A DNA stretch of 35,605 nt, from contig JAHFOS010000024.1 of the NCBI GenBank assembly GCA_023261545.1, forward strand, positions 1 through 35,605, given 5' to 3'. This document shows positions 24,955-32,408 of the stretch, piece by piece. Every line of letters starts with the position of its first letter. The first letter of the stretch is position 1. The notes beneath the pieces were generated by a model. The model saw only the letters and a program-made list of their open reading frames with translations, had not been told where the DNA came from and searched no databases. This stretch comes from a bacterium (GTDB lineage Bacteria > Planctomycetota > JADGBV01). A program made the translations under genes and the position numbers.

Positions 24955-27900
24955 TTGAAGGCCAAAAATGATCCCGGCGACGCTGACGGCGATCCCGTCA
25001 ACCCCCGGTTTGAAACCGTGGATCACACCCTTGAAGATTCACTGCGTGAAATCTCCAGCTCGCCGCTGAGTCAGCTCAACGCGCACTCCGACTCCACCCT
25101 CTCCTCCCCGCCCGCTGCTTTGACACAGAATGTTGATCCTGGCGCGGCTACGCAAGCCGTCGGAGGCCATAGGGAAGGGACGCCAGGGGGCCCCACTCCC
25201 CGAGCTGTCGCCCGATATGTTGTCAAAAAGGAGTTGGACCGCGGTGGCATGGGGACCATTCTCCAGGTTGAAGACACCGACCTGCGGCGGCTGGTCGCCA
25301 TGAAAATGATCACCGGAGGCGAGGACGTCGAGGCGCTGGCGCGTTTCATGGAGGAGGCCCAAGTCGCGGGTCAGCTCGAACACCCCAACATTGTGCCGGT
25401 GCATGAACTTGGCGTGGATGCGCAGGGCCGGCATTTCTTCACGATGAAGCTTGTCAAGGGGCAAAGCCTTGGCGCCATCCTTGAGGGCTTGCGCCGAGGT
25501 GACGCCAACCTTCAGGCGCAGTTCACGCTCAGCCGCCTGCTCAAGGTGCTGATGGATGTTTGCAACGCCGTGGCCTTCGCTCACAGCCGGGACGTGGTGC
25601 ACCGGGATTTGAAGCCAGGCAATATCATGATCGGCAACTTCGGAGAAACCCTGGTCATGGATTGGGGTTTGGCCAAGGTCGGGGCGGTGCGCACCGGGCG
25701 CGATTCGGAGCGAATTGCAGTTTCCGGTATTCCCGGCACGGTGGACACGAGTAGGATAGGGGGGGACAATGCCGGCCGTCACGGCGATGAACGCGTCGAG
25801 GATCTTTTCGCGGGCCGGGTGTCTGATAAGGGGGCAACCATGGAGGGGCGCGTCCTGGGGTCGCCCAACTACATGCCGCCCGAGCAGGCTTTGGGCCGGA
25901 TCCACGAGATAGATGAACGCAGCGACGTATACAGTTTAGGCGCAATCCTTTATGAAATATTGACCTTCCGGGCCCCTGTGGAGGGGAAATCCCTGGACAC
26001 CATTCTCGATAAGGTTGTCTGCGGCGAAATCGTCCGACCCGAGCGACGGGTTCACGGAAGGCGTATCCCGCCGGAACTTTCGGCGGTCGCCATGAAGGCG
26101 CTGTCCCTTCGCAAGGAAGAGAGGTACCAGAGCGTTGAGGCTTTCCGCCGTGACCTTGAGCTATTCGAGGATGGCCATTCCGTCAGCGCCAAAAAAGACT
26201 GGGTCTGGGAAACATGGGTCAAACTCATCCGGCGCAACAGTGGCGTGAGCATGGCTACGGCCATCGCCATCATCCTGTTGCTGATCCTGAGCGCGGTGGC
26301 CTATACGCGCGTCGCCGCTGAGCGCGATCTGGCTAGAGACGCCTTGAACAGGTTCACGGGCGAGCAGGCGGCCAGGGAGAAGGCGGAGACCGAGCGCCAA
26401 GCCCTGGAGTCCAAGGCTTTGGCCGAAGCCAAGTGGAATTGGGTGCTGATCTTCGAGGACGATTTTTCAGACGCGGATTATGCCCGGCGCTGGGCGATTA
26501 TTTATGGCAGCAACTGGATCAGCGATGCGGCCAAAGGGGGAACCTCCTGGGATGCCGCGGAACCGCGCTGTGGGGTCAAAAACGGTGAACTCAACATCGA
26601 GGGCGGAACTCCCCAGGTGCTTTTGCTCAAAGAGCCCGTGGTCGGCGACTTGGCTATCGAGTTCGACTGCCACCAGGAGAGTGAATTCCTGAATGACGCC
26701 AGTTGTTTTTTGGCTGCGGTGCGTGATTTGCCACCTCAGTTGGTGTCCCATAGCGGTTACGCCTTCAAATACGGTGGCTACGACAACAAGCGCATCACCC
26801 TGGAACGGACGCAGTCCAAGCTCTGGAGCCGATTTTGTACGCCCGTGGAACGGGGAAAGCGCTACCGCATTCGCGCGGAGCGCGACAGCGGGCATCTGCG
26901 CCTCCTGGTCAATGGCGAGCTCGTCTTCGACGTGCTGGACGAGAACCCGCTCTACGGGTCCGGACGGGACGCTGTGGGCCTGTACGGCTGGAAGTCGGAC
27001 ACGTGGTACGACAACGTGAAGGTCTACAAAAAAGGCGTGCCGCTCAAGGACGATCTCCTGGAGGCCGCCCACCGGCGCCTCAAGGATGGCGATTTCCGTA
27101 CAGCGCACACCCTTTACAGCGACGTTCTCTTGGCCGGAGGAGAGCCCGCGCGCCTCGACGGCGCCCGCGCCGGAAAAGCCAGCGCGACGCGTTTGATGGA
27201 TCTGGAGACACAACTGCCGGCCTTCAAAAGCCGGATGGTCGAGAACTGGCCAGCGGCGGAAGTCTCCCTGGTCCTTGCGGAGGAGGGCCTCACGCTTTAC
27301 CTGTCCGGCGCCCAGGTCACGGACCTTGGTGCGTTGCGGGGAATCCCCCTGAGCCGACTCTATTGCTGGGATAGCGGCATCGCGGATCTGGAAGCGTTGC
27401 GGGGAATGAAGCTGCGGAGCCTGAACTGTCGTGGCAATCACATTAGCGAATTGGCCCCCCTGGCCGGCATGCCGCTGGAAAAGCTGATCTGCGGGTACAA
27501 CCGCTTGCGGGAGTTATCCCCCCTCCGGGGAATTCCCCTTCACTCCCTGAACTGCAACGATAACCTCATCGAGGACCTCACCCCGTTGCGTGGGATGCCC
27601 CTGCAGGATTTCAGTTGTACCAACAACCGGATTGCCGATCTTTCGCCACTGCGAGGAATGCCGCTGCGTTTCTTGCAGTGCGTGAGCAATCGCGTGAGCG
27701 ATCTTTCTCCGCTGCGCGGAATGAAACTGGTGAACTTCCTGTGCGGCAACAACCAGATCCTGGATCTGCAGCCATTGCGAGGAATGCACTTGGAGATGTT
27801 GGCTATCCAGAACAATCCCATCGAGGATCTCTCACCGCTGGAAGACATGGGCCTGGAACGCCTCATTTTCAGTCCGCAAAAAGTCACCAAGGGGCTGGGC

Positions 27901-28020
27901 GCCTTGCGCCGCATGAAAACACTCAAGCAGATTGACTTCCGTTGGCGCAAAGATGGAGACTTCCTATCCGCCGCGGATTTCTGGAAACTTTACGACGCCG
28001 GGGAGTTCAAGACTCCCTGA
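24955..28020 (+). CDS. Membrane Ser/Thr kinase with jelly-roll-like domain and leucine-rich repeats
   Basis: The 1021-residue product starts at TTG 24955 behind an AGGG ribosome site. Residues ~85-405 form a Hanks-type kinase: glycine loop LDRGGMGTI, VAMKMI lysine, VVHRDLKPGNIM (His near 216), then DWG instead of DFG, a long activation segment and GSPNYMPPEQA. One transmembrane helix (~435-455, ATAIAIILLLILSAVAYTRV) is followed by a short coiled coil. Residues ~495-690 look like a concanavalin/DUF1080-type beta-sandwich (FEDDFSDADYARRWAI...GLYGWKSDTWYDNVKVYKKG). Residues ~780-975 hold about eight internalin-like repeats of 22 residues (LSPLRGMPL..L.C..N.I.D). The extracytoplasmic half probably senses a ligand or partner; the substrate is unknown. 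Confidence 0.87.
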   Translation: MKAKNDPGDADGDPVNPRFETVDHTLEDSLREISSSPLSQLNAHSDSTLSSPPAALTQNVDPGAATQAVGGHREGTPGGPTPRAVARYVVKKELDRGGMGTILQVEDTDLRRLVAMKMITGGEDVEALARFMEEAQVAGQLEHPNIVPVHELGVDAQGRHFFTMKLVKGQSLGAILEGLRRGDANLQAQFTLSRLLKVLMDVCNAVAFAHSRDVVHRDLKPGNIMIGNFGETLVMDWGLAKVGAVRTGRDSERIAVSGIPGTVDTSRIGGDNAGRHGDERVEDLFAGRVSDKGATMEGRVLGSPNYMPPEQALGRIHEIDERSDVYSLGAILYEILTFRAPVEGKSLDTILDKVVCGEIVRPERRVHGRRIPPELSAVAMKALSLRKEERYQSVEAFRRDLELFEDGHSVSAKKDWVWETWVKLIRRNSGVSMATAIAIILLLILSAVAYTRVAAERDLARDALNRFTGEQAAREKAETERQALESKALAEAKWNWVLIFEDDFSDADYARRWAIIYGSNWISDAAKGGTSWDAAEPRCGVKNGELNIEGGTPQVLLLKEPVVGDLAIEFDCHQESEFLNDASCFLAAVRDLPPQLVSHSGYAFKYGGYDNKRITLERTQSKLWSRFCTPVERGKRYRIRAERDSGHLRLLVNGELVFDVLDENPLYGSGRDAVGLYGWKSDTWYDNVKVYKKGVPLKDDLLEAAHRRLKDGDFRTAHTLYSDVLLAGGEPARLDGARAGKASATRLMDLETQLPAFKSRMVENWPAAEVSLVLAEEGLTLYLSGAQVTDLGALRGIPLSRLYCWDSGIADLEALRGMKLRSLNCRGNHISELAPLAGMPLEKLICGYNRLRELSPLRGIPLHSLNCNDNLIEDLTPLRGMPLQDFSCTNNRIADLSPLRGMPLRFLQCVSNRVSDLSPLRGMKLVNFLCGNNQILDLQPLRGMHLEMLAIQNNPIEDLSPLEDMGLERLIFSPQKVTKGLGALRRMKTLKQIDFRWRKDGDFLSAADFWKLYDAGEFKTP

Positions 28021-28079
28021 GCCATAGTCCCGCGCAAGCATCCGTGGGCCCAGGGCACAAGTAGCTTATCCCGGCTGCT

Positions 28080-29231
28080 CTAAGGCAGCACCCTGATGCA
28101 GGAGGGGGACGGCATCGAAAGCGGTGGGCCAGCGGAAATCAAGCCGCCGGTCTGAAGGTTGATGTGAAAGACCGCGACGTTGTTGCCGGGCATATTCGCG
28201 CACAGCAGCAGTTCCCCGCCGGCGGTGATGGCCAGGTTCTGCGGGCCCTGGCCAAGGCTCGGCTCGATGCCCAGCAAGGTCAACCGGCCGTCATCGCCGA
28301 TGCTGTACGCGGCAAGGCTGTCGTGGCCGCGATTCGTGCCGTATAAGTAGCGTCCGTTCGGCGTGATTTTCAAGTCCGCGCAATGGCTGGTGCCGGCAAA
28401 AGCCTTGGGCAGCGTCGCGATCGTCTGTTTCTCAGCGAGTACGCCGGCTTTCGCATCGTAGTCGAATACGGAGATCGCGTTGCTGAGCTCGCAGATGACA
28501 TAGACCCATTTCCCGTTGGGATGGAAGGTCAAGTGACGGGGTCCGGCGCCAGCGTGTGTCTTCACGAAGGGCGGCTGGTTGGGCACGAGCTTTGAGGTCT
28601 TCGCGTCCAACTGGTAACCCAGCACTTGATCGATTCCCAGATCCGCCGCGAAGGCGAAGCGGTTGTCGGGACTGATGACGAAACAATGCGCGTGCGGCTC
28701 TTGCTGCCGCTCGGGATTGACGCTCGAACCGGTGTGCTGAAAAAAGGACGCCGCCTCTCCGAGGGAGCCATCAGCCCTGACGGGCAAGGAAGCCACGCTG
28801 CCGGTGGTATAGTTGGCGACGACCACCGTCTTGCCGGTGGCGTCAACCTGCAGATAACAGGAGGCCGTGCCGCGCGTGGACTGCCGATTCAACAGCTTCA
28901 AGGCGCCGGAGCGGCCGACCAGCTCGTAGGCGGCGACCTGCTCATGCTCTTTTCCGCTGAACTGCTTGGCGTGGATGGAATACAAAAACTTCCCATCCGG
29001 GGACAGGGCGATGAAGAAGGGGTTCTGAACGTCCGTGGTCCGCTGTGCCAGCTTCAAAATACCAGTCTTGGGATCCAACTGATAGGCGTGGATGGCCCCG
29101 TGGTCTCCGGTCGCGAACGCCGAAATAAAGACCAGGGGTGCTTGGACACTCGTCTCTTGGGCTGGGGATGTCACCATGGAACTCACCAAAGTAAAAAGAG
29201 GGAATAAGGAGGCTTTCTGAGCAGCGGTCAT
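28080..29231 (-). CDS. Secreted lactonase-type beta-propeller protein
   Basis: The 383-residue protein resembles the YbhE/3-carboxymuconate cyclase-like lactonase family (6-phosphogluconolactonase fold), a seven-bladed propeller. Blade motifs recur: FFIALSPDGKFLYSIHA, HAHCFVISPDNRFAFAADLGIDQVLGYQL, GPRHLTFHPNGKWVYVICELSNAISVFDY, CADLKITPNGRYLYGTNRGHDSLAAYSI and PQNLAITAGGELLLCANMPGNNVAVF. A signal peptide (MTAAQKASLFPLFTLVSSMVTSPAQE) implies export, unlike the cytoplasmic enzyme, so a role in the pentose phosphate pathway is doubtful. ATG 29231 lies 10 nt after the FecR gene stop. It converges on the kinase gene. Confidence 0.82.
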   Translation of the reverse strand: MTAAQKASLFPLFTLVSSMVTSPAQETSVQAPLVFISAFATGDHGAIHAYQLDPKTGILKLAQRTTDVQNPFFIALSPDGKFLYSIHAKQFSGKEHEQVAAYELVGRSGALKLLNRQSTRGTASCYLQVDATGKTVVVANYTTGSVASLPVRADGSLGEAASFFQHTGSSVNPERQQEPHAHCFVISPDNRFAFAADLGIDQVLGYQLDAKTSKLVPNQPPFVKTHAGAGPRHLTFHPNGKWVYVICELSNAISVFDYDAKAGVLAEKQTIATLPKAFAGTSHCADLKITPNGRYLYGTNRGHDSLAAYSIGDDGRLTLLGIEPSLGQGPQNLAITAGGELLLCANMPGNNVAVFHINLQTGGLISAGPPLSMPSPSCIRVLP

Positions 29232-29241
29232 CGTCTCGATC

Positions 29242-30144
29242 CTACTTGAGGAACTTCTTGAGCTTGTCCTGAGCGCCACCGGGAAGGACCTTCACCTTCT
29301 CCTGGGCCTTGTCTTTGAGGTTCTGCAGTTTCTCCGCGAGGAGTTTCTTGCGCAGGTCGCCGACGGCATTGCCCTTGATGAGGTCGCTCAGGCCTTCCTG
29401 GCTGAGCATTTGCGCGGGAAGGAAGTTGCCGACCTTGTCCAGGAGCTGCTGCTGACCCTGGCCGACGACGGTTTCGCGCAGGGCCGCGCCCTTGGCCAGC
29501 AGGTTCTGCAGGCCGACCTTGCCGCTGAGCACGCTCAGTGCGAAGGGGTTGCCCTGCGCGTTATCGGGGTTGTAGTCGGCGATGAAATCCGTGCCGCGCA
29601 CGCCGGCCACGGCCACCGGCGTCTTGACCGTGAAGTCTTCCTCGCCCGCCCGCAGGCCTTCGAGCTGGCAGCGCACCTTGGCTGGCGCGGGAAGTTCCAG
29701 GCTGGTGCTCTGGTTTTCCCGGGCCAGGATGACGGCGGAGTTGGGCTGGATCAGGATGGTGTTGCCCGAGCCGAGACGAAGTTCGACGCTGGCCGTGGGT
29801 CCGGTCGTGATGCGGTCGCGGTTCAGCACCTCTGCGTTCTCGGCGAGGGGCAGACTCTGCAATTGACGGAGGACGGAGACCTCGCCTTCGACGCTCAGCA
29901 CCTGACCCAGGACCTTGGCATCCCCCTCGGTCTTGACCGTGACCACGGTCCGTGTCGGTGCCGCTGGAGTGGGCGCGGCGGTTTCCGGCGCCGGAGTTGC
30001 CGGTGGAGCTGGTGGGGTAGCGGGCGTGGCTTCGCTGGAGCCTCCCGCGGGAGCCGTTGGGATACTTTTCGGTGCTTCGCTTCCGCATCCGGCCAGCAGG
30101 ACAAGGCCGCCGATGATGGCGCAGGCGGCGATCGGGTTTTTCAT
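29242..30144 (-). CDS. FecR-domain lipoprotein
   Basis: The 300-residue protein has a lipobox (GGLVLLAGC, lipidated Cys near residue 20), a ~45-residue Pro/Ala/Thr-rich linker and a FecR-type beta domain (VLSVEGEVSVLRQ...LAENAEVLNRDRITTGPTASVELRLGSGNTILIQPNSAVIL...VKTPVAVAGVRGTDFIADY). The C-terminus is a Lys-rich amphipathic helix (LRKKLLAEKLQNLKDKAQEKVK). In TonB systems FecR relays a signal to a sigma factor; here neither FecI nor TonB-dependent receptor is adjacent, so a structural role is as likely. The propeller gene follows after 10 nt. Confidence 0.82.
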   Translation of the reverse strand: MKNPIAACAIIGGLVLLAGCGSEAPKSIPTAPAGGSSEATPATPPAPPATPAPETAAPTPAAPTRTVVTVKTEGDAKVLGQVLSVEGEVSVLRQLQSLPLAENAEVLNRDRITTGPTASVELRLGSGNTILIQPNSAVILARENQSTSLELPAPAKVRCQLEGLRAGEEDFTVKTPVAVAGVRGTDFIADYNPDNAQGNPFALSVLSGKVGLQNLLAKGAALRETVVGQGQQQLLDKVGNFLPAQMLSQEGLSDLIKGNAVGDLRKKLLAEKLQNLKDKAQEKVKVLPGGAQDKLKKFLK

Positions 30145-30231
30145 GGTCGGGTTCCTTACGTGGTCTCCGCCTTACGGGCGGCCCGGGGATCATACAGGGC
30201 GATGCAAGTCGTCAGATCCAATTCTCTGATG

Positions 30232-30447
30232 GTAAGCGTTCAGCCCAGGATTCGCTCCTTCGCATTTCTGTGCCAGCAGCCAGGCCCGTTCGTGCTGTGC
30301 TTGTCGAAGCATGAACGGGCCGTGCCGCCGGCGTTGCCCGCCCCCTTCGACAGCGCTCAGGACAGGCTTCAACAAGCTCATCCCCCAAAACGGGGGATAA
30401 AGGGCGAACGGAACCCTGTCGTGGCACCAAAAGGTCTGAACGCTTAC
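30232..30447 (-). mobile_element. MITE-like element, family B copy 1 (inverted orientation)
   Basis: Terminal inverted repeats GTAAGCGTTCAG (30232-30243) and CTGAACGCTTAC (30436-30447) bound a 216-bp palindrome-rich unit containing CTTCGACAGCGCTCAGGACA and CCCCC...GGGGG hairpins. Two full copies (31288, 32195) and one remnant (33884) lie inside the tRNA array. It has no ORF of its own and would need a transposase in trans. Confidence 0.7.
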
Positions 30448-30566
30448 CTCTGATGTTCCAGGGAGATTCGCCGGAATCCTTGCGCGCAGGCCCATGGCCG
30501 ACCCTTGTGGTTGGTTTGTGCGGATCAATCCTGTCTCATTGTTTCTTTTAAAAATGCAAATGGCTC

Positions 30567-30594
30567 TTGACAAAACAGAAAAGTTGTATAGTAT
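30567..30594 (+). promoter_or_regulatory. Probable promoter of the tRNA array
   Basis: A consensus -35 TTGACA (30567-30572) is followed after 16 bp by TAGTAT (30589-30594), or after 14 bp by TATAGT. It is the best sigma-70 promoter in the AT-rich stretch ahead of the array and faces it, 227 bp upstream of the first tRNA. Confidence 0.55.
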
Positions 30595-30599
30595 GTCTG

Positions 30600-30760
30600 G
30601 AGCTTAAGGCCAATACTGTGTTCGGGTCCATGACAATATCCTGTAGATCCTGGCTAGTCCCAGGACACGGGGGGACCATGCCCGAATCCATACCCGGGTT
30701 GGCGGGTTGCGGCCTCGGCCATTCACAGAAATTTAATAGGGCCACTATCCCGACGCGCCA
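30600..30760 (+). ncRNA. Structured leader upstream of the tRNA array
   Basis: No gene is seen here, but the transcript would fold: TTCGGG (30621-30626) pairs with CCCGAA (30681-30686) around an inner hairpin TCCTGG/CCAGGA (30648-30665). It could be an independent small RNA or a processing leader. It does not match a family I recognise. Confidence 0.3.
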
Positions 30761-30763
30761 ATA

Positions 30764-30804
30764 AGCCCTAGGATCACGCGCCACCAAAGGCGGGTTCTAG
30801 GGCT
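30764..30804 (+). other. Long hairpin just before the first tRNA
   Basis: A perfect 8-bp stem AGCCCTAG/CTAGGGCT encloses a second small stem (CGCC/GGCG). It ends 16 nt before tRNA-Tyr and may serve RNA processing or attenuation; there is no T-run. Confidence 0.4.
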
Positions 30805-30820
30805 GGCTAAGTTTCTCCAA

Positions 30821-30906
30821 GCGTCCGTGGCAGAGCGGCAATTGCACCTGGCTGTAGACCAGGCGAGCCGGCAGGCTCTTCGGAGGTCCGATTCCTTCCG
30901 GGCGCA
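30821..30906 (+). tRNA. tRNA-Tyr (GTA)
   Basis: Acceptor GCGTCCG/CGGGCGC, anticodon loop CTGTAGA on a CCTGG/CCAGG stem and a long variable arm as expected for bacterial Tyr. A73, no encoded CCA. T-loop TCCGATT has C instead of T at position 55. First gene of the array. Confidence 0.92.
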
Positions 30907-30977
30907 TGATGAAGGGCCGACGGGATTTCCGTCCCCTGGCTCCGAGTGGTTCATTGACAATTTAAAGACTTCAAGCA

Positions 30978-31004
30978 GCAGGGCGTGGAACTTTCACGTC
31001 CTGC
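30978..31004 (+). other. Hairpin between tRNA-Tyr and tRNA-Glu
   Basis: A 10-bp stem (GCAGGGCGTG/CACGTCCTGC, one G-T pair) with a 7-nt loop ends 4 nt before tRNA-Glu. It may direct processing of the precursor. It does not fit a tRNA arm. Confidence 0.4.
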
Positions 31005-31008
31005 CGTT

Positions 31009-31079
31009 GCCCCAGTCGTCTAATGGCAGGATGGAACCTTTTCAAGGATCCGACCAGGGTTCGATTCCCTGCTGGGGTA
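31009..31079 (+). tRNA. tRNA-Glu (TTC)
   Basis: Acceptor GCCCCAG/CTGGGGT with a terminal G-U pair, anticodon loop TTTTCAA, normal T-loop TTCGATT, A73. The anticodon stem has one A-A mismatch. Its last 23 nt plus the two following bases are duplicated at 31176-31200. Confidence 0.88.
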
Positions 31080-31175
31080 TTATGTATATGTAGACAACCG
31101 AACCCTGAACCCCTCCAACTTCCCCTGGAAGGGGAGGCGCTCTCTCACCCCCCTAACTCCCCCTGGCGGGGGATT

Positions 31176-31200
31176 GGGTTCGATTCCCTGCTGGGGTATT
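31176..31200 (+). repeat. Exact duplicate of the tRNA-Glu 3' end
   Basis: These 25 nt are identical to 31057-31081 and contain the T-arm and 3' acceptor strand of tRNA-Glu. The 94 bp between the copies hold GC-rich hairpins (CTTCCCC..GGGGAG; CCCCC..GGGGG). It looks like the scar of an insertion or unequal recombination at the tRNA 3' end. Confidence 0.75.
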
Positions 31201-31204
31201 TTTC

Positions 31205-31276
31205 GGCTCTGCGGTGTATCCGGTAGCACGCCTCGTTGAAGCTGAGGAAGTCCTGGTTCGACTCCAGGCGGAGCCA
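31205..31276 (+). tRNA. tRNA-Phe (GAA)
   Basis: Acceptor GGCTCTG/CGGAGCC, anticodon loop TTGAAGC on a CCTCG/TGAGG stem, T-loop TTCGACT, A73, no CCA. Confidence 0.9.
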
Positions 31277-31287
31277 TTCAAGTTCTC

Positions 31288-31498
31288 GTAAGCGTTCACC
31301 CATGGTACAGAACCTCCGCCGTTCGCCCTTTATCCCCCGTTTTGGGGGATGAGCCTGTCGAAGCCTGTCCTGAGCGCTGTCGAAGGGGGCGTCTGGCTCT
31401 GACGGCACGGCCCGTTCATGCTTCGACGGGCTCAGCACGAACGGACATGGCTGTTGGTGCCGCAATGCGAAGGCGCGAATCACATACTGAACGCTTAC
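31288..31498 (+). mobile_element. MITE-like element, family B copy 2
   Basis: Terminal repeats GTAAGCGTTCA (31288-31298) and TGAACGCTTAC (31488-31498) bound a 211-bp unit with the same internal hairpins as the copy at 30232, in opposite orientation. It separates tRNA-Phe from tRNA-Lys. Confidence 0.7.
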
Positions 31499-31549
31499 AA
31501 GTTATCATTGAGGAAATTCATGAAATCAGCGCGTGTCGAGCACCGGCAC

Positions 31550-31621
31550 GGACCCACAGCTTTAACAGGGAAGCGCCGTCCTTTTAAGTCGGAGATGAAG
31601 GTGCAAGTCCTTCTGGGTTCA
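31550..31621 (+). tRNA. tRNA-Lys (TTT)
   Basis: Acceptor GGACCCA/TGGGTTC, D-stem GCTT/AAGC, anticodon loop CTTTTAA, A73. Odd points: a T-T mismatch in the anticodon stem, C at position 8, and T-loop TGCAAGT (G55 in place of T55). Confidence 0.82.
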
Positions 31622-31631
31622 TCTTTTTTCT

Positions 31632-31705
31632 GGATCGGTAGCTCAGTCGGCAGCAGCGCCGGATTCTTAACCCGGAGGTCGTGGGATCATCGCCCACCCG
31701 ATCCA
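31632..31705 (+). tRNA. tRNA-Lys (CTT)
   Basis: Perfect acceptor GGATCGG/CCGATCC, D-stem GCTC..., anticodon loop TTCTTAA, A73. The last anticodon-stem pair is A-C and the T-loop ATCATCG lacks both T54 and A58. Confidence 0.82.
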
Positions 31706-31707
31706 CT

Positions 31708-31778
31708 GGCTCATTGGCGTAAAAGCAGCGCGCCGCTCTGTCGCAGCGGAGGCAGGGGAGCGTTACCCCTATGGGCCG
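31708..31778 (+). tRNA. tRNA-Asp (GTC)
   Basis: Acceptor GGCTCAT/ATGGGCC, perfect anticodon stem CCGCT/AGCGG with loop CTGTCGC, G73 as in Asp tRNAs. The T-loop AGCGTTA is non-canonical and the D-loop has no GG pair. Starts 2 nt after tRNA-Lys(CTT). Confidence 0.82.
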
Positions 31779-31782
31779 TCAT

Positions 31783-31856
31783 TCCTCGGGTACTCAAGCG
31801 GAGAAGAGGCGCGTCTGATGAGCGCGTAGATGCAGGTTCGAATCCTGCCCCGAGGA
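31783..31856 (+). tRNA. tRNA-Ile (GAT)
   Basis: Acceptor TCCTCGG/CCGAGGA, anticodon loop CTGATGA on CGCGT/GCGCG, T-arm GCAGG-TTCGAAT-CCTGC. T1-A72 with C73 is unusual for Ile, so charging identity is less certain than the anticodon. Confidence 0.8.
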
Positions 31857-31860
31857 CTAT

Positions 31861-31944
31861 CGGCCCTGAGCCGCCAGTCGTCTTATGAGCGATCCTCCTG
31901 AAACGGCGGACAGTCGGAGAGAGGTGCAAATCCTCCAGGGCCGA
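31861..31944 (+). tRNA. tRNA-like sequence, perhaps Ile (TAT)
   Basis: A perfect acceptor CGGCCCT/AGGGCCG and a T-arm with loop TGCAAAT are clear. The best 7-nt anticodon loop is CTTATGA (anticodon TAT) on GTCGT/GCGAT, but then only 9 nt replace the D-arm and a 26-nt region precedes the T-arm. An alternative weak stem would give GAA. Isotype unresolved; possibly a rearranged tRNA. Confidence 0.35.
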
Positions 31945-31948
31945 CCGA

Positions 31949-32032
31949 TGCTGGGTACCCGAACGGAAGCAGGGACCGCACTGTTAATGCGGCGGCGCAA
32001 GCCCGTTGTTGGTTCGAATCCAACCCCAGCAG
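31949..32032 (+). tRNA. tRNA-Asn (GTT) with long variable arm
   Basis: Perfect acceptor TGCTGGG/CCCAGCA, T1-A72 and G73 as in Asn tRNAs, anticodon loop CTGTTAA on CCGCA/TGCGG. The variable region is 15 nt with its own stem, normally confined to Leu, Ser and Tyr tRNAs. D-arm CCC/GGG is also of that class. Confidence 0.82.
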
Positions 32033-32046
32033 TTTTCAATGACGTT

Positions 32047-32112
32047 GCCGGTGTCATGGCGATACGCCCGTCCTGTAAACGGGGAATGGGGGTTCGATTC
32101 CCCCCATCGGCT
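32047..32112 (+). tRNA. Short tRNA-Thr (TGT)
   Basis: Acceptor GCCGGTG/CATCGGC, anticodon stem CCCGT/ACGGG, T-arm GGGGG-TTCGATT-CCCCC, T73. Only 66 nt: the D region is 13 nt and forms no good stem. The loop CCTGTAA has C at position 33. Confidence 0.75.
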
Positions 32113-32116
32113 TAGC

Positions 32117-32188
32117 GCTTCCATAGCTCAGCGGCAGAGCGTCGCCTTCGTAAGGCGAAGGTCGCAGGCTCGAAACCTGCTGGGAGCT
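32117..32188 (+). tRNA. tRNA-Thr (CGT)
   Basis: Acceptor GCTTCCA/TGGGAGC, D-stem GCTC/GAGC, anticodon loop TTCGTAA on TCGCC/GGCGA, T73. T-loop CTCGAAA has C54. Confidence 0.92.
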
Positions 32189-32194
32189 TTTGCA

Positions 32195-32398
32195 GTAATA
32201 GTTCAGACACGCCGAGAAGCCGTTCGCCCTTTATCCCCCGCTTCGGGGGATGAGCTTGTCGAAGCCTGTCCTGAGCGCTGTCGAAGGGGATGATTGGCGG
32301 GGCGTCACGGCTCGTTCATGCTTCGACAAGCTCAGCACGAACGGGCCTGCCTGCTGGTGTCGCAATGCGAAGGCGTGATTCATGGGATGAACTTTTAC
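32195..32398 (+). mobile_element. MITE-like element, family B copy 3
   Basis: Ends GTAATAGTTCA and TGAACTTTTAC (one mismatch as inverted repeats) bound 204 bp with the same hairpins (CCCCCG..CGGGGG; GCTTCGACAAGCTCAGCACG) as the copies at 30232 and 31288. It separates tRNA-Thr(CGT) from tRNA-Arg(ACG). Confidence 0.68.
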
Positions 32399-32408
32399 CT
32401 TGTGTAGA

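Noticed and set aside
29410-30453. 347-codon open frame on the + strand
   Set aside because: It is antisense to the FecR lipoprotein gene, which has a lipobox and a clear domain; the + frame has Gln/Asp-rich shadow composition and runs into a MITE.
30978-31004. Degenerate tRNA between Tyr and Glu
   Set aside because: The 10-bp stem with 7-nt loop lacks T33 and other arms; kept only as a hairpin.
31861-31944. Selenocysteine tRNA
   Set aside because: An 8-bp acceptor can be drawn, but there is no TCA anticodon arm and the D and variable arms do not fit selC.
31288-32398. CRISPR array formed by the repeated ~210-bp units
   Set aside because: Units are too long, few, internally palindromic and bounded by terminal inverted repeats; no cas genes are present.
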